A DNA stretch of 64,000 nt, from NCBI GenBank assembly GCA_963721115.1, contig CAVRIA010000017.1:1-64000 (forward strand). The letters run 5' to 3'. The DNA is from CAVRIA01 sp963721115 (GTDB lineage: Bacteria > Desulfobacterota > Binatia > HRBIN30 > CADEER01). Below, in pieces: positions 62,290 to 64,000 of the stretch (position 1 is its first letter; every line of letters starts with the position of its first letter). Both the position numbers and the translations under genes were made by a program. Under the pieces are notes generated by a model. That model searched no databases. It was not told where the DNA came from and saw only the letters and a program-made list of their open reading frames with translations.

Positions 62290-62345
62290 CAGCCCCGCAC
62301 GAACAAACCGGCTCCTTGTGATCAAAGGGGAGGTGGAGGCTCCTC
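62290..62345 (-). repeat. Dispersed repeat, family 2, copy 2
   Basis: Read on -, it has CCTCCCCTTTGATCACAAGG, then AGCCGGTTTG and TTCGTGCGGGGCTG, matching 15100-15160. Intergenic, between the CDF gene and the saccharopine dehydrogenase-like gene. Confidence 0.65.
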
Positions 62346-62370
62346 GTCCGAGGAAGGCGAGCCCGACGCT

Positions 62371-63312
62371 TCAAACCCCGCCCTCGCTCGGAGGCGCACC
62401 GCCGCCGCCCCGGCGCGACTCGGCCTCGACGAAAACGCGCTTCACGTTCGGGTAAACGCGCTTGATCGCGGCGTCGAGCCGGGCGACGTTCTCCTCGGCC
62501 TCGGCCGCGCTGGCGCTGTCGTCGAAGTGGACGCTGATGTTGACCAGGATGAACTCGGGCCCCATGTGCACGGTGAGGACCTCGTTGACGTAGTCGACCA
62601 ACTCGAAGGACTGCGCGATGCGTCGGATGCCGCGCACCACCTCGGTGTTGGCGCTCTCGCCGATGAGCAAACCCTTGCTCTCGTAGGCCAGCCAGACCGC
62701 CGTCCCGCCGAGAATGAGGCCGATGACGATCGACGCCGCCCCGTCGAAGAGGTGCCGGCCGGTGATCTGATAGAGCGCGACGCCGGCCAGGGCGACGCCG
62801 AGACCGAGCATCGCGGCCGAGTCCTCGAACAGCACGGCGAACACGGTGGGATCCTTACCGCGTCGAACCGCCTCGATGTAGCCGTGCCGTCCCTTCATCT
62901 GCTTGAACTCGCGGAACGCGAACAGCCACGATGCTCCCTCGAACACGAGGGCGAGGCCGAGCACGACGTAGTTGACGACGAGGTTCTCGATCGGGGTCGG
63001 GTGGAGGATGTGCAGCACCCCTTCGTACGTCGAGATGCCGGCGCCGACGGCAAAGATGAGAATGGCGACGACGAAGCTCCAGAAGTAGATCTCCTTGCCG
63101 TAGCCGAACGGGAACTGCTCGTCGGCAGGCCGCCGGGCGGCGTGCAGGCCGTAGAGCAGCAGAACCTGGTTGCCTGTGTCGACGACCGAGTGAATGCCCT
63201 CGGAGAGCATCGCCGAGCTGCCGGTGGTCAGGGCGGCGACGAACTTGGTGGCCGCGATGAGCGTGTTGCCCGCCATCGCGGCGTAGATGACCTTCTTCGA
63301 CGAGGCGGCCAT
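62371..63312 (-). CDS. Cation diffusion facilitator (CDF) family transporter
   Basis: 313 residues with six helices and a C-terminal cytosolic domain. AMLSEGIHSVVDTGNQVLLL carries the HxxxD zinc/cobalt site of helix 2 (SEGIHSVVD), and LFEDSAAMLGLGVALAGVAL the ExxxD-type site of helix 5. The C-terminal part (VHMGPEFILVNISVHFDDSA) is the usual ferredoxin-like fold. The His/Asp variations suggest Zn, Co or Mn export; metal not certain. Confidence 0.9.
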   Translation of the reverse strand: MAASSKKVIYAAMAGNTLIAATKFVAALTTGSSAMLSEGIHSVVDTGNQVLLLYGLHAARRPADEQFPFGYGKEIYFWSFVVAILIFAVGAGISTYEGVLHILHPTPIENLVVNYVVLGLALVFEGASWLFAFREFKQMKGRHGYIEAVRRGKDPTVFAVLFEDSAAMLGLGVALAGVALYQITGRHLFDGAASIVIGLILGGTAVWLAYESKGLLIGESANTEVVRGIRRIAQSFELVDYVNEVLTVHMGPEFILVNISVHFDDSASAAEAEENVARLDAAIKRVYPNVKRVFVEAESRRGGGGAPPSEGGV

Positions 63313-63358
63313 GCTCGGTGGCGGAGGAGTCCCGCCTCGACTCCTCCGCTCTTCCCTC

Positions 63359-64000
63359 TCAGCCCGCCGAGGCCTTGCGCGCCGCGCTCTTGCGGCCCTT
63401 CGCCCGGGCGCGATCCGCGCCGTACTGCGCTTCCAGGTAGGCGACGATGTCGTCCGACTCGTACATCTCCCGCTTCGTGTTCGGATCGACCAGATAGGGC
63501 ACCATCACCTTGCCGCCGCGTTCGGCGAGCTCGGCGCGCTTCGGGCTGCCCTTCGGCAGGTTGCGCACGACGTACTCGAGGTCGAGCTCGGTCAACGCCT
63601 CGCGTACCTTGCGGCAGTAGGGTGAGCCCTCCATGTTGTACAGCAACAGCCGCTCGCGCGCGCCGCCCGCCGTGGACCGGCAGCGCGTCCCGCGGGCCAG
63701 ACGGACGCCGCTGACGAGAGCGGAGCTGAGGTCGTCCAACACGGCGGGGACCGGCAAGCGCCAGCCGGCGCGCCGGCCCGCTCCATAGGTCTCGTTCAGG
63801 TAGGCGATGATGTCGTCCGACTCGTACAGACGCGTGCCGGTGTTGCGGTCGATCAGATAGGGCACCTGTACCTTGCCGCCGAGCTTCTCGAGCGCGGCGC
63901 GGCGCGGACTGCCGTGCGCCACCGGATGCGCGACGTAGTCGAGGTCGAGCTCGCACAGCACCTCGCGCACCTTGCGGCAGTACGGACAGCCTTCGTAGTC
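63359..64000 (-). CDS. Protein with two tandem thioredoxin/GST N-terminal domains (partial)
   Basis: The N-terminus is cut by the window edge; 213 residues are visible. Domain one: DYEGCPYCRKVREVLCELDL, GGKVQVPYLIDRNTGTRLYE, SDDIIAYLNETYG. Domain two repeats the plan: MEGSPYCRKVREALTELDLE, GGKVMVPYLVDPNTKREMYE, SDDIVAYLEAQYG. The first keeps CPYC, the second has SPYC. Two glutaredoxin/GST_N units without a GST C-terminal domain suggest a redox or glutathione-binding adaptor. Downstream is the CDF gene. Confidence 0.88.
   Translation of the reverse strand, partial: DYEGCPYCRKVREVLCELDLDYVAHPVAHGSPRRAALEKLGGKVQVPYLIDRNTGTRLYESDDIIAYLNETYGAGRRAGWRLPVPAVLDDLSSALVSGVRLARGTRCRSTAGGARERLLLYNMEGSPYCRKVREALTELDLEYVVRNLPKGSPKRAELAERGGKVMVPYLVDPNTKREMYESDDIVAYLEAQYGADRARAKGRKSAARKASAG

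Overview
The window is high-GC DNA with dense, short-spaced operons on both strands. The gene content is that of a Gram-negative bacterium: outer-membrane beta-barrel proteins, lipoproteins, periplasmic glucan synthesis, MurJ, tripartite efflux and an RND-type adaptor. Cys-rich secreted proteins with C-terminal anchors, DUF3604 proteins, a deoxyhypusine synthase-like protein and word-like intergenic repeats suggest an uncultured deltaproteobacterium-like lineage (Binatota or Myxococcota relatives). That placement is an inference with low confidence. No rRNA, tRNA or CRISPR array was recognised.

Left flank (1-18.2 kb): a partial Ada-AlkA repair fusion; a four-gene MacB-like export operon (ATPase, two permeases, membrane-fusion adaptor); an M20 peptidase with one frameshift; convergent MOSC and nitroreductase genes; a deoxyhypusine synthase-like gene; a glutamine cyclotransferase with a frameshift; murJ; an MscS channel with a cyclic-nucleotide domain; an ArnT/PMT-type glycosyltransferase and an alpha/beta hydrolase.

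Centre (18.4-34.8 kb): a sedentary chromosomal integron. The integron integrase gene carries one frameshift. It is followed on the same strand by about 20 gene cassettes, all in + orientation and each ended by an attC site (R'' mostly GCCGAAC or GCCTAAC, R' mostly GTTCGGC or GTTAGGC). The integrase points in the same direction as the cassettes, the reverse of the classical arrangement. Cassette cargo includes at least four toxin-antitoxin pairs (DUF433/DUF5615, BrnT/BrnA, TumE/TumA, and a chimeric DUF433/DUF5615 locus), a PIN-like protein, a DUF6932 nucleotidyltransferase-like pair, two DinB proteins, a GST, an NTF2-like protein, a ZntB/CorA transporter, a lone GspG-like pseudopilin, lipoproteins, small membrane proteins and several unknowns. 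Decay is visible: four attC sites with a broken R' core, an IS91-type transposase fragment, a deleted four-helix-bundle gene between 30-bp inverted repeats, and a HicB remnant.

Right flank (34.9-64 kb): a ThDP-dependent keto-acid decarboxylase; a BASS transporter; a TauE/SafE exporter; a parvulin plus DUF3604 pair; an outer-membrane protein; opgG; a CYTH cyclase; an L,D-transpeptidase-like protein; a VOC protein; a nucleoside hydrolase-like, truncated porin, arylsulfatase (two frameshifts) and small-protein block; a divergent TPR regulator; a DUF3313 lipoprotein; a MarC protein; a lipase; a transposase chimera; a transhydrogenase-like flavoprotein; a saccharopine dehydrogenase-like gene with a frameshift; a CDF transporter; and a partial double-GST protein. 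A 40-bp sequence occurs in two divergent promoter regions (52.7 and 55.3 kb) and is a candidate shared operator.

Intergenic DNA holds at least two dispersed repeat families and several long hairpins, each built from a different short word repeated in both orientations. Single-base frameshifts recur in otherwise well conserved genes. Some may be sequencing indels rather than real pseudogenes.
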